Below are positions 1 to 13,100 of a stretch of 64,000 bases of DNA, in pieces (positions within the stretch are counted from its first letter, which is position 1; every line of letters starts with the position of its first letter). A program made the translations under genes and the position numbers. Location of the stretch: assembly GCA_963922205.1 (NCBI GenBank), contig CAWUHX010000116.1:124001-188000 (forward strand). Reading direction: 5' to 3'. Source of the DNA: Romanomermis culicivorax (lineage: Eukaryota; Nematoda; Enoplea; Mermithida; Mermithidae). The notes under the pieces were generated by a model that saw nothing but the letters and a program-made list of their open reading frames with translations, ran no database searches and had not been told where the DNA came from.

Positions 1-1161
1 GTTTAAAAAGAGAAAAATATAGCTGAATTTTTTCTGTAAATACGAACGAAAATTTGTGAAACAAACTACTTTCGCGCGTGCCACTTTGCCCAAAATGGTG
101 AAATTTTCTTACGCACATTACACAGATCTGGACATCGACGCCATAATACTTGAATGCTTGACAAAAGTTTCATTGTGATAAGTTTTTAAAAATTTCTTTT
201 CTTTCTTTTTAGTCCGCAATTTTTTCGATAGGTTTTTTTTCATTCTATTTTATACTGTCGTGTATCACGCGCTTTAGCCGATGAAAAACGCCTTTTTTGA
301 TTTTTTGTGTACAACTTTTTCCGTTGTTACTCCATTTTTGTGCTTTAGCTTTAATATATACTTTTCTGAAATTGAATTAGACATTTCCAGTACGTTTTCT
401 ACTTTCTATGAAATTGGCATGAGTTGATTTCACTGTATAAAATAACATAAATTTCGAGGCGGGGAAAAGCGACGTTCGTCGATTTTCGATTTTGTTCGGG
501 ACGACATTTTTACCCCGTCTGACCCATACTTACCATATTGTTTAGTTTGGTTAGAATTTCATTGTTCGTTGTCGGAAAATAAATAACACGACATTCGGGG
601 TTTCCGAAAATTTTAGCTCGAACTTTTATCCAAAAACTTTGAATAGATTTTCAAAAAATATCCGTGCTTTTATTTGTAGGTTAATGTGAATAGCAGCCTT
701 TCGGAATAAGAACGCTTTATCATAGAGCAGCGAAAACAATTCTGAGATACTTTTCAAATAGAAACCAACGAAGTTTATCGATAAGTTGATAATTTTCTTC
801 GTAAAAACTTCCCGAGACTAATACTTCTCGATCATTTCCATTTTAACCACATATGATATTCTTGTACGTGCTTTCTAACTACAGATCTACACAAGGTCTC
901 ATCTCCAGTTAAAACAATATGCAAACTATTGAAGATAATCCCATTTTACCGAAAATCATACAACTACGTTTCATCATCCGAATTTCACTTTATGAAAAAT
1001 TCAATCCATACATCAAAATTACTTTTCCTACAGTATACTTCGTAAAAGTTCGAAATACCTATTGATTCGTTTGACATAAAATTTACATTTTCAGTGTACA
1101 TATGAGCTCAACTTACACCGATTTAGAACACTAATACCTCCTTGAAGGACTTTTTGATAGA
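1..1161. other. Noncoding 5' flank, no gene recognised
   Basis: AT-rich sequence with only short, unconvincing reading frames on either strand. I see no recognisable protein, RNA gene or clear repeat. It should contain the upstream region or further 5' exons of the DDHD1-like gene that starts around 1162, but no promoter motif stands out enough to call. Confidence 0.5.
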
Positions 1162-1181
1162 ATGGCAGAAGAACTCGAAAG
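1162..1181 (+). CDS. DDHD1: DDHD1-like exon 1 (tentative first coding exon)
   Basis: The ATG at 1162 opens seven codons (M A E E L E plus two bases) ending at a consensus donor, AG|GTAAAT. The leftover two bases fit the one base needed at the start of exon 2 and give Ser-Cys-Asn-His-Pro. An in-frame stop lies upstream at 1132, consistent with a first coding exon. It is too short for homology to confirm. The true start could instead lie left of the window. Confidence 0.4.
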
Positions 1182-4100
1182 GTAAATGTTTGTAGGGTGT
1201 CGCGCCCTTTTTTGCGTTTAGATAAGGTTCTAGGTGTGGCCATAATATTTTGTTGGGAAACCTGGTCTGCAGCAGATCTCATCCTCGGGACATGGGTCTG
1301 GTGTGCAGAAGTGTCATTATGCAGGCATATATCAGGATCAGAGCGTTTTTTATACTTCACGCACGAAACGAAAAAAATGTAGGCTATTGTACCTACAAAG
1401 TTCGTTTATCTTCAAATGTGTTTCGGAATGCAAAAAATTCAAAGAAATACGTCAGGGAATGACCACGGATCGTTAGTCAAATGTTTTTCAAGTTGTAGTT
1501 CTTTGCTGTTACAGTCACTCTTGTGAAAAAGGCGGCCACCTACGCAGGTTGTTTGTTATTTGCATAAGCATTTTTTTCTTCCCTGAATTCATTTGGAAAA
1601 ATTTTTGCCATTTGATATAAATGTAAATGTGGATTCAGATCATAATACATTTTACTGTGAGGTTTCCAGTCTATTACTGATGAATAACAGACTCTGACAA
1701 TTAGAAATCCAGTGATCTGATTCCTATGGCTATGAATTGCTGTATCATGTCGGAATTCCAAGCATGGTTCTTACTTGCACGATCATGTCATGTCGAAAAT
1801 TTTGATATTTCTGCCATATATCAAATTATTTTTAGCTGCAATCATCCCGACTTTGTTGATCAACTCGACGTTGAAGCGGTCCGTTGGTTCTTTCGAAAAG
1901 GGAAAACTTGGTCCAGATTTAACGGTAGAGTCTTTAATAATTCCCGCTTGACTAAATTAACAATAGAAATTTTCGGTTTTCAAATCTAAGGGTTATTTAT
2001 ACTAGCCTTTTCCGACGGAACAGAACGGAACGGAATGAAATCGACCCAGGGACACCGAACGAAAGGGAAATTTTCGTCCCGTTCGGTTCGGTTGGAGGTT
2101 ACCGTCGGTCATACAAAATTGCAGTTATCCTTCCCGATAGAAAGGGGGTTTTTAGGCTGAACGTTTCAAGCTGATGGCGATCCGTTCCGTTCTGTTCCAT
2201 CGAAAAAGGCAAGTATAAATGACCCTTAAGGCTGAACAGTCTTTGTTTTTTGACAGAATTTCACATGACCACGATCAATTTTAGAATCGTAGTGAAACAA
2301 TTTTCTACTGAATCACAGTTGATTTTATTCTTAATGAGTTTCAGCGACGCAAAAAGATGTTCATGTAAATTAAGAAACTGCACCGTACGTCAATATCTTT
2401 TTCTCTCAGTGGCTGTAGCGACTTGGGAAACATCCAGATTTGTGCTACCGATGAAATCAATGTTTTTTTTTTTTCATTTTTCTCATTCGCGCTTTGCATT
2501 CTGCATCGCCGAGGCTTATTTGAAATTTAATGGACTATAGTAATTCACCGGCAATGTTTTTTTGGTACCAGATCAACCATCACAAAGTTATTATAGTCAC
2601 TTCAAACAATCTGTTACGGAGTGATCGCGATCATTTTTTGTTATAGAAGCTTTCACGAAAAACATTTATGGACAGACGAGGTGTCTAATTGAAATTTCAA
2701 TACACAGGTCATGATTCACTGTTGATCGAAACAAATTACAGGCGGAAGCACAACATTGCCATGAAAACTGAAAAAGTCGATGTTGAAAATGCTTTGAAAA
2801 TAAGTCAATTCGCCTACAGCGTCTTGTGCGGCTATTACGAAGTTGATTTGGAGGAAAAGGTTATTAAAGGCATTTATTGGAAAGGTTGGTCTAATAAGTG
2901 GAGCTGACAATTTTTTGAAGTGTGTTGAGCTTAAAATCTCTTGTGGTGTTCTAAAGTTGCAAGAGTTCTATTGACTGCTATAGAAAAATCTAATCTTTTC
3001 TATTCAAGTTGATTCAAAATTGAGACATTCACGACTAGGAATGGTTTCAAACTCTATGACGAAGAAATTTTAAACTGCAATTCAAAATCTTGATAATTTG
3101 TTCTTTTCAAATGAACCTCGGAACGCGAAATTGCATCGTACGCTCAAATCTTTTCAATTTGTTCTTCCAACTGCTACAGTCAACTATGGAGAAAAAGCTG
3201 TCGATATAGTATGCAGGCTGTTTATTATTTACATGAAAATTTTTCTGCGCGCCAAAGCTCATTTGGAAAAACTAACATTGCAAGAAACGGTCAATGATCC
3301 AAGACGTGGACTGATCCTTGACATACTGCCATAATTTCGACTTCAGACAAACATTTTGTGCCCTGAAGATAGGCTATTTTTATAGTTGTGTCCGGCTCCC
3401 CCAGCATTAAAATGGCAAATCGCACTATATACATTTTTGACACAATCTAACACTGCAAAGCTGCATTAGGCCCGTATGCCAGAAGGTGGAGTAGAATACT
3501 TCACGGAGTAGTCTAATCCGAGGAGTAGCTACTCCATGGTGTAAGCTAATCCACCGACTAACTACTCCCCAGATTAGGCTACTCCACGGATTTTCTTTTT
3601 TGGCATTCCAGAAATTGGACTAATGGTGGAATTCGTAATCCATGGATTAAATGGCGGAGTAGTGGCAGAAAGACAAGAAAAAAAGTCGTCACATTTTTCA
3701 CATTGAATTTCTGCTGTTCATGGTGGGTTTATCGGTTTTATTACTTTTCTCTACAAGATCACTGTATCGACCTTTCCTCTACAAGACCACACTTTGTCAA
3801 ATTTATCGTTTTTCTGCATTTGCTGCATTGCTTTTTGCTAATCTACATAGTTTGAGACTTGTGAAATGAGCAACGAAAAACGAGGGGATAATTTTTCGGA
3901 GCTTGAAATTAATTTTCTAATCGAATCCGTTAAAAGTCGAAAGAATGTTATCGAAACTAAAAAGACGGACAGTTCGGTTAATAGGACAAAAACATTGGCA
4001 TGGGTCAGCATTGAAAAAGACTTCCGATAAAATCCAGAATGCCAAGAGAGAAATGTCGAACAATTGATGACAAAATGGAAAACTTTGAAAAAAGTAAGCA

Positions 4101-7100
4101 ATGCGACTTTTAATCAGACAGTATTCCTTGCAAAAATTCATATCATACTTGGTGCATAAGTTATCATCACACATTTATGAGAACAATCTCGTAATGATCA
4201 TTCGGCGTTTTGCCATTCCCTGAACATAAGGCTGATCTGGACCTGCCGGATCATCGACGTTTGATTGATCCTGATGCACATCTCCTTCACGATCATTCTG
4301 TTGTAAGGCAAGATTATGTAAGATGTAACATGCTAGAATAATAACTCCACATTGTTGTGGACTGAACCTACGCTTATAAGATAAACAGGGGAACTGACGT
4401 TTTAAAATTCCATTGACACGTTCGATTACCATTCAAGTAGAGGAATGCACATGATTATACCGTACTTCAGCCTCAGATTGAGGATTCGCCACTGGTGTCA
4501 ACAAATATTGCAGGCATGGATAGCCTCCATCGCCGATGATGTGTTAATGCGATATCTTCCAGTTTGTCCTTGAGAGTGGATTCATTGAAAATTCTTGAGT
4601 CATGTGTGCTGCCCTTTAAGATGGCTACTACGTTTAGAATCTTTGTGTTGTGGTCGCACATTAGTTGAACATTTATGAGAAAAATATCTTTACGATTTCT
4701 GTAGATCTCACCATCATTTCTACCTATCGAAACGTGTGTACCATTGACTGTTCGGGTATGAAAGGCAATTGAAGCCTGCTGTAACTCAATCAAGTTTGGA
4801 AAGCTTATGTAGTTGTTTTTCGAAGTTGCAATTTTGCTGCATAGTGTATGAATGCTACGTGAGGCGCTTGACTGGCTAACAAAATGAATATCAACATACT
4901 CGCGTTGAAGCTCATCACTTGCCAAGTATCGTAATACAAGGAATACCTCTCAAAGAGAATTATGTCAAGGTTTTTATCGCTTCAAATCAATTTTTAATAC
5001 TAGAGTGCTAAAGACGCCATTAGTGCCCATCTGAAGTACCAGTATGGTACTGGCGGGGGACCCACTCCACCAGAATTGAAAGATACAGATAAAGAAATAT
5101 GGGATATGTTGTCCGGCCAATTTGAAATGATTCCCAATAAATACGATGATGATGCAGCATTATTAACTGGTACAGAAATTTAACCTTTATCACTGGTGGA
5201 TACAAGTGGGTTTTCTCAAGGAGCACAGAAGACAGAAGATTCAAATGTCCCAAGTGACTTTTCTCAGGATTTTGACGTTGGGGATGAAACAACAATATCC
5301 ACTCACCAATCAGTCGACTATGAACCACACCCAAAAGTTCAAAAGCTGAATTCTCCATCAAAAACAACCATTCTGACCCCCCTTAACGATGACTTGAAGA
5401 AAAATATTCTAGAAATAACCAAGAAAAACTTGATACAAGAAAATGAACTACAAATAAAATTCATGAAAGAAGAACATAATTTGAGAATGATAGCTATACG
5501 CCAGGAAATAGTTGCCTACCAGAACAAGAGCAACTACTTCCTTCAAAAAGCAATTCAGGATAAAAAGCAATCAGTACGTAAAACAGAAAATTACTCCTTT
5601 GATCGTATACATTTTTTGAAATTTCAGATTTTGGATCAATTTCACGGATCTGCAAGTGAACTGACAGACGTATCAAAAATCAGTATTACTCATCTTGATT
5701 AAAATTTTTTCGTACTTTAATATCCGGTGTCAGGCTTCCATGCCACTTTGTTGAATTTTCTAGTTCATTATGCAAAATTCCTATCAATTCACGCACTGTT
5801 GCTTTATTAATTCGATATCTTAGTCAGAAGTCAAAATCACTATACATTTCGAATGGATCTGATCTTCGAAAAAGAACGCGTGGAATGTTGTTTGCTTGCC
5901 CGTTTTCTTCGTTCAAATTTCCCAAAAAATCGATGAAATCAACAACTTCCATAGTTATGGTGCTACAAATCAGTCCTAGTCCTCTGAATACACCTGCCCG
6001 ATGCAGATTAGAAAAAGACAAGAAAAAACATTTTTTACTCCACTGTTTTCTCTACTCCTCTTTCTGGCATACCAAAAAGAGATAATCCACTGATTACTCC
6101 ACCGTTTAATCCGTGAATTAGCCTACTCCACTTTCTGGCATACCGATTTATTCTACTCTACTCTTCTCTTTAATCCTCTTTCTGGAATGCCAACTGGAGA
6201 TAATCCAGGGAAAAATCCACCATTTACTCTGTGGAGTAGGTTACTCCATCTTCTGGCATATGGGCCTTAGTCTTTCCCACCGCAGGGTAAAAATATAAGC
6301 CTAAGCCTAAGCAATTTCAGATTGGTTTATGTGGCACAAAACCTTATTTTGTTTTTTCAAATGCTATTTTCTGGAAACAGTTAAGAGCAAACGCTATATG
6401 CACTGAATATGTTCAACGCGATTTCTTGAATTATTGTAGGAGGGATATTTTAATTTTATGAGATTGCTGTAATTTGGCAAACGCAAACATGTTAGATCGC
6501 CAAGTTGGTGGAAAATATCGGCCATTATCAATGGTTTTCAAATCATACCTGGAATTGGGGGGATTCGGGGAACCCCCAACTTAGACAAACCCTATATGCC
6601 TAAATGTTGGGACCCTCCCACTCGAAAAAGTTAGGAAAAATAATCTTTTTTCGCCTTTTTATAAAATTTTCGAAATTTTAGATTTTTTTCAACTTCTTGT
6701 GGATTTTAGTAATCCCACCCCACAAATTTGGCGTTCACTCCCCCAACTGGTCGGAAGACTTACAGAAAATGATTAAGATTTAAGGCCCTGTCATACTTCA
6801 CCGCACGGTACCACACGGCGCCATACGGCGCCGGTTGTCCTATTCATACTAAAAAGCGGCGCCGGACGGCGCCGTACGGCGCCGCGCGGCGCCGGCCGGT
6901 ACCGCGCGGTGAAGTATGAATAGGTTTTTGTAATTTTTGCGGCGCCGCGCGGCGCCCTATCAGGTTTCAACTAAACCAATACACATTTTTTGAGAAGAGC
7001 AAAATCCAAAAGAAAAAAGCGGCGCCGTACGGCGCCGCACGGTACCGCGCGGCGAAGTATGACAAGCCACCGCACGGTACTGCGCGGCGCCGGCCGGCGC

Positions 7101-10100
7101 CGCCTGTTAGTATGAATAGGACAACCGGCGCCGCGCGGCGCCGGCCGGTACCGTGCGGTGCCGTGCAGTGAAGTATGACAGGGCCTTTACTGGGAAAAAG
7201 CACTACCAGAAATTTTCGACTGTCAGGGATGGACATAGTCTATCTCCAGGTTGTGAAGAAATAGCCAAAGTCGACGTGTTTTGCGCCGACGCCGATTTGC
7301 ATAGACACCGCGCATAAATATGCCGGTCGTCTATGTTTTTGGTCATTCATTGATTATTGTTTGTTTTTATAAAAAGAAGAAATCGGCGGCCCGGTTGGGC
7401 ATAAATTTATATTATTTGTTATTTTATTTTTGTGGTGGAGCACGTCCGCCTTAAATACAACGACCCGCGGCCGACAGCCTTCGGATTACTCGCAGCGGAG
7501 GGAACGCAGGTTAGACCCCGGATTTCTGGAGTGCCACCCAGCGTGCAAGTCTACATTTACAACTCAGTTCTCGGCCTGACTTCTGATTTTGCCCCTGGTT
7601 TGAAGTTACTTGAGCTCAGGGTGTTATCTTCTGCAGTTCTTCGGGACGAAAGCAGGAGATCTTTGTTGACTTTGAGACTGACCGAACTGTTGCAAACTGA
7701 TTCTACCTAAGGTTTCGGCCTGATTAGGTGAATTAGCTAGTGACTGATTAGGTCTATTTTTGGTATCAAATCCTTTCTTTATATTTCTCAACTTCCACCA
7801 AGTCTCATTTCAACAAGTGGTGGCTTCTGACTCTCAAAGTAACGGAAAATCAGAGGCAAACTCGAGGAGTCAAAAAACCTATTGGTTTTTATAGAGAACT
7901 GGGAGGTTACAAAATGAGTAAAGACAACCTAGGTGGCCTCAAGAGCTCCGGTTTGCCCCGAACACCACCGGGAAAAAAGGCCCGTGATGCAGAAAAGTTA
8001 ATTGTCCTGACTTCAGCTGAAACTTCAGCTGAAGAGGACAATTGCTCAGATCACAGGCCTTTATCAGTGGAAAATGAAGGCAACCGACCTACGACCTCGA
8101 CAGCTGTCGAGAGGGAGGACGACGACGCGATATTATCAGCCAACGAAGATCAAATTTTCAAGATTCCGTCGTCGACCAACCTCCCCAAGAGAGGCGAATA
8201 TTTACATCCGCCTATTATGGGACCGGGGCGTCCATTACCGAAGATGAACATTCCGGTTTTGGATCAACAGCAGCGCCGGCCAATTAATAAACCCGCCCAA
8301 TTATTCGATACTTACCATCGATTATATTGGGATAACGAGCGGGAGGAACATCGAGAAAATCCTCGAAAGAGCTCATTAGAAGACAAACTGGACCAGATCA
8401 TGAACAGGTTAGATGTTTATGATAGCATATTCGCCAACATTGCTAATACAGGTTCACAGAAAGCCAGTAAGGCAAATGAACCGAGGCAAAGCAATGCTGG
8501 CTGTTTGGAACAAGGTGGTGCATTGAAGTTTGAGCAGGGCCAGGAAGAGTTAGCGTGGCAAAATGATGGCATCACTCTTCAGCAAGACTGTAGACGGAAA
8601 GACCAAAAGTCAAGTCTCGGTCCTAAAGAGCAGTATATGTCTCATTTGCCCACTACCTCAAAAGTGGAGCAGAGAGTGAGTAGTTGTGGTTTTGACGAAG
8701 GCCTAAAAAACCCAAGTCTGATAAATCCAACTATCTCACAACAGAGCAGTTGTATTAGGGGAGAGACCCCAAGTGTCAGGCAGCAGGTCATGCCTACAAT
8801 GATTCCGATTGATCCAGCTTTATGGGTCAATCCGGCTCAAGTAGGCCCAACTGTCTATGACATTGAAAGGGCGATCAAACCGAAATTACTGCAATCTGAT
8901 ATGCCAAGTAAACAGGTTCTTGCTTTTCTAGTGGAGCTAGAAGGTGAGTTTTGTAAGAACACTCCCGATGAGGTGAAACTAGAAGCATTAACCCGTTTGT
9001 CAAGGGACTTGCCGAAAGAATTGGCCGAAGAGTCAACGACATATAGGGAGGCCCGAGACAAGATTTTGAATTATTGTGCTCCAGATTGTAACCTGGACAT
9101 GCTCAAACGGGATTTATTAGATATTAAGCAGGAACCCGATGAGGCAGCAACCAAATTTTTAAAAAGGGTTCGAGCACATGTGAATCTCGTTTATCAGAGT
9201 GAAACAAAGGAGTTTAAAAATAAAATAATCATTGAAACCTTTTTCTATAGGAGTTCTTTGACTTATCAATTAGAACTGCAGAAAGACATAGCAAAATTCA
9301 AAAATTGGTATGATCTTTCGCAGGCAGTCTATGAGATAGAGTTAAAGTACCGGAATGCGATCAGAACATTTGGGCCAAGAGAGCAGCCCATGATGATAAA
9401 TACGGCACAAGCGGAAATTGCTGAGGAGCAGCAAGCCGATGTGAATGTAATCCAAAGACCTTATGAAAGCGCCCAAAAACGCAATAGGGACTTTAGAAGA
9501 CCAAACACAGAAAGGCAAACTCCAATGCAATCTTCGCAAAATCAATTGATAGATATAGCAGATGAGGAAGTACTTGAAGTACCTCCGCAACAGGCCATAA
9601 TGCCTCGGCAACAGCCTGTTGAGGAGCCAAAAAAGGACTCCCTCATGGTGGCTTTATCTAAGGAGTTTATCAAAATGGCACAATGTTATGAAGAGATTAG
9701 GAACTCGACCAAAGCTCAAGAGGAAGCCATAACTGCTTTAACTCAGAAAGTTGATAAAGCGAAAGCGAAAAGTCAACAAGAGGTTCAGCAGCGAAAATGG
9801 TGTACTTACCACGAAAATAACACTCACAACACGATTGATTGTAGAACCTTGAATTTTTATAAAGGTCTGCAAAATCGTGGAAGGGGTGGAAATAGTGGAA
9901 GAGGCTTTGGAAGAGGAAGTCCTAGAGGAAGTTTTGGAAATTTCCGAGGTAGAGGAAATTTCAGAGGTAATTTCAGAGGAAATTACGGAGGAAGTAGAGG
10001 AGGTTTTGGTAACGAAGGCGAAAGGGGAGCTTATCAAGTTTCGTTTCCTGACGACGAGGCGGAAAATTTGCAAGAATATGCCGAGTTTCAGGAATACGTA

Positions 10101-13100
10101 AAGTTGAAGAAGCTCAGGGAGCAGATGAGGTTGTTACAGGCTACCACCCAGCTGATGTTACCAGGACCAAATCTAATGGACCAACAACCAGTAATCGCAA
10201 ATCAGAGTTCAAATACCCTGTTGGTTCCGCAAAAGGTAGTTAGTCCGTCGCAAGCCTCCGGGCAGACAGACCAACCGCCAAGTAGTGGTATCAATAGTGT
10301 ACAGCAAGAACCAATGATGGAGATGAAGTTGTGTGGTTTACACAATTGTGCCATGGAGAAAGAAGAAAATGTGCCAGAAATGGAATGCAGTGCCGAGTAT
10401 GGTAGAAAGGCGACTGCAGAGGAACTGGATATGTTAGCAAAGTACCCTAGAACACAGCCATTTCACATTAAAGTAACTGTGTGTTCTACTACTGCAAAGG
10501 CACTGATTGACACGGGAGCTCAGTGTTCGGTGATGTCGGGTGATTTCTTGAAAAAATCACTTGGACTGGAGTATACAGCGTACCCTAAGATCCTAAAAGT
10601 CACTGTCGCCAATGGTAAAGTAGTTAGTGCACATGGTTACGTTCAATTTCAAATGCAATGTGATTATGGCCGTTTTCCAGTTAAAGCTATCATAATACCA
10701 GGGTCCGCAGAAGATTTGATATTGGGAACAGACTTCCTGGCGCATCCGGAAGTCAATACGGTAATAGATTTTGGAAAAGGTTCAATGACTATGATGGGTG
10801 TGAAGAAAAGTATTGATTTGTTAACATCTGATAAGAAAGCAATTCCAATAGTTGGGATGCATAATCCGATGATAGCAGAATCAGTACAAGAAAATTCTAT
10901 TGAAGAAGATCAATGTTCGACAATTGAGCAGCTGGAAGATCTAGTTCCAGTAGTGGCTTGTAATAGAATTTACATTCCACATGGAACAGATCAGCTAGTG
11001 AAAGCTAAATTGTGGAATAAATCCTCGGCAAATAGAATAAATGGAATCATCATAGAAGGAGATGATTCAGAAACGAGATTCAGAATAGATGATACTATAG
11101 TTGATGGTTCAAAGGAGGACTTTGTATTGATGATCTCCAATAATACGGGTTCCGGTTGCCTGATAGAACCTAATCAAGTTCTTGGCTACTGTAACTCCGT
11201 ATTTCGGGGAGAATCAGGTGTATCAATTTTACAGGCAGGAAATAGTGGAGAAAGTAGCCTAGAGGGCATTTTCGATGCCAAGGAATCAAAATTCGATGGA
11301 GTTGTGTTTCTGGAAGCATTGTACAAAATGACCTCTAAAGCTACAGTGTCAGAGGAACAGAAAGAGATGGCGATACGGCAACTCGTGAAATACCGGGATG
11401 TATTTAGCCTACCTCATGATCCTCTGACAACTACTCCCCATCTTACTTGTAAAATTAATACAGGTGATGCTAGCCCTGTGGCGAAACATTACTACAGAGC
11501 TGCCATTGAACGTCGACCATATATCAGACAACATGTGCAGGAAATGCTAGACAAAGGAGTCATAGAGCCATCAAGATCGCCCTGGGCGGCGCCATTATTC
11601 CTAGTAGGGAAGAAAGATGGGTCGCTCAGGCCGGTTGTTGATTTCAGAGGCTTGAACGAGGTTACGAAGGATGATCGATATCCAATACCAAGAATGGATG
11701 ATTATCTGGACTGCCTCGGGAGAGCAAAATTTTATACGACTCTTGACCTTAAGTCTGGCTATTGGCAAGTGCCAATGGAAGAAGGCAGTAAAGAAAAGAC
11801 TGCTTTCCTGTGTCAAGAAGGGTTGTTTCAGTTCAAAGTAATGCCCTTTGGACTGAAAAATGCACCAGCCGAGTTCCAGAGGATGATGGAAAGAATCCTT
11901 CATCCTCATGTGTGGAAGATATGTCTAGTTTACATAGACGATATCATAGTGTTCTCGAATACGTTCGAGGAACACATAGAAAATTTGAAATTGGTCCTAG
12001 ATGCTCTGAGACGAGCCCAGCTTACACTTAAACCGGAAAAATGCGAATTCCTACCAAAGAAGGTTCATTTTCTTGGTCACATTTTGGATTCTAATGGAAT
12101 TTCGCCCGATCCGAAAAAAGTGCAAGCTATTAAGGAGTTTGAATTCCCGGACTCGGTCAAGCGTATGCAAAGGTTTCTCGGAATGCTCCAGTGGTGTAAA
12201 AAATTTATACCACATCTGGCAAAGCACGCGGAACCTTTGTATAAGCTGACGGCCAAGAAAAGGAATAAATGGCTCGTCACAGAGGATCATTACAAAGCAT
12301 TTAATGCTTTGAAAGAAGCACTGGTATCGGTTCCATTTCTTAGGTACCCAGTAATGGATGGCTCAGCCCAATTCATTCTACAAACCGATGCCAGTGGAAC
12401 AGCACTAGGGGCTGTTCTGTATCAAGAGTCTGGAGACGATAAGTGGGTCATAGCATACAATAGCCGTGTGCTAAAAGAGGACGAGAAAAAGTGGTGCGCA
12501 ACCGAAAGGGAGTGCCTCGCGATTATCTACGGCCTCAAAATCTATCGGCACTATTTATTGGGGCAGAAAGTATTGATTAAGACAGATCACAGACCACTGT
12601 TATCAATGAAAGTCAACACTACAACAAATGACAAATTGAAACGGTGGTATGCGATCATAAATCAATACAACCACAAGTTAGAATACGTGCCCGGTAGACA
12701 AAATGCTATGGCTGACTTTCTCTCTAGAAAGGATGAGCCAGAGGATGTGGTGAAATCACCACCAAAGTGGGAAAGTATGTTCAAGTCGGATGTTGTTTCC
12801 TCCGATGTCAAAGGAATAATAAAAGAACAACAAGAACAACAACAAATTTCCTTGATGGCCGAGAGGAACAACATCCCCGAAAAGAATAAATCCCACAAGG
12901 ATAAAAAGGAAGAAGAGGGTGCTCGAATTAGTCCTGAGGACGAAAGAGAGCATTCTAAAGGAGTAGAAGCGGTAGTAACCCGAAGCAAAGCTCGTGTTTC
13001 GGAAAAGGTGCAGAAAGAAAATCAGGAAACTGATAAATCTGCGATACCTAAGAAACAAGACAATGTGCAGTGGTTACACCCTAGAAAGGAAGAGGAGTTT

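Larger units (their letters stand above)
3469..6266. mobile_element. PIF/Harbinger DNA transposon, two-gene, decayed
   Basis: A 2798-bp element with terminal inverted repeats (GGCCCGTATGCCAGAAGG on the left, GGCCCATATGCCAGAAG from the right) and a TTA duplication on both sides (3466-3468, 6267-6269), as this superfamily makes. Both ends hold many short GGAGTAG/CTACTCC inverted motifs over about 200 bp, probably transposase binding sites. Inside are the two genes typical of the superfamily, a Myb/SANT-like protein (+) and a DDE nuclease (-). Both carry stops, so the copy is dead. Confidence 0.9.

Noticed and set aside
7432..7710. Open frame inside LTR 1 (also in LTRs 2, 3 and 4)
   Set aside because: It starts at GTG, lies wholly in the LTR, and indels between LTRs shift its frame, so it is not under coding selection.
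9738..10073. Ser/Thr-rich - strand frame opposite the Gag RGG region
   Set aside because: Shadow of the repetitive GGA/AGA codons; the same occurs at 40888-41223.
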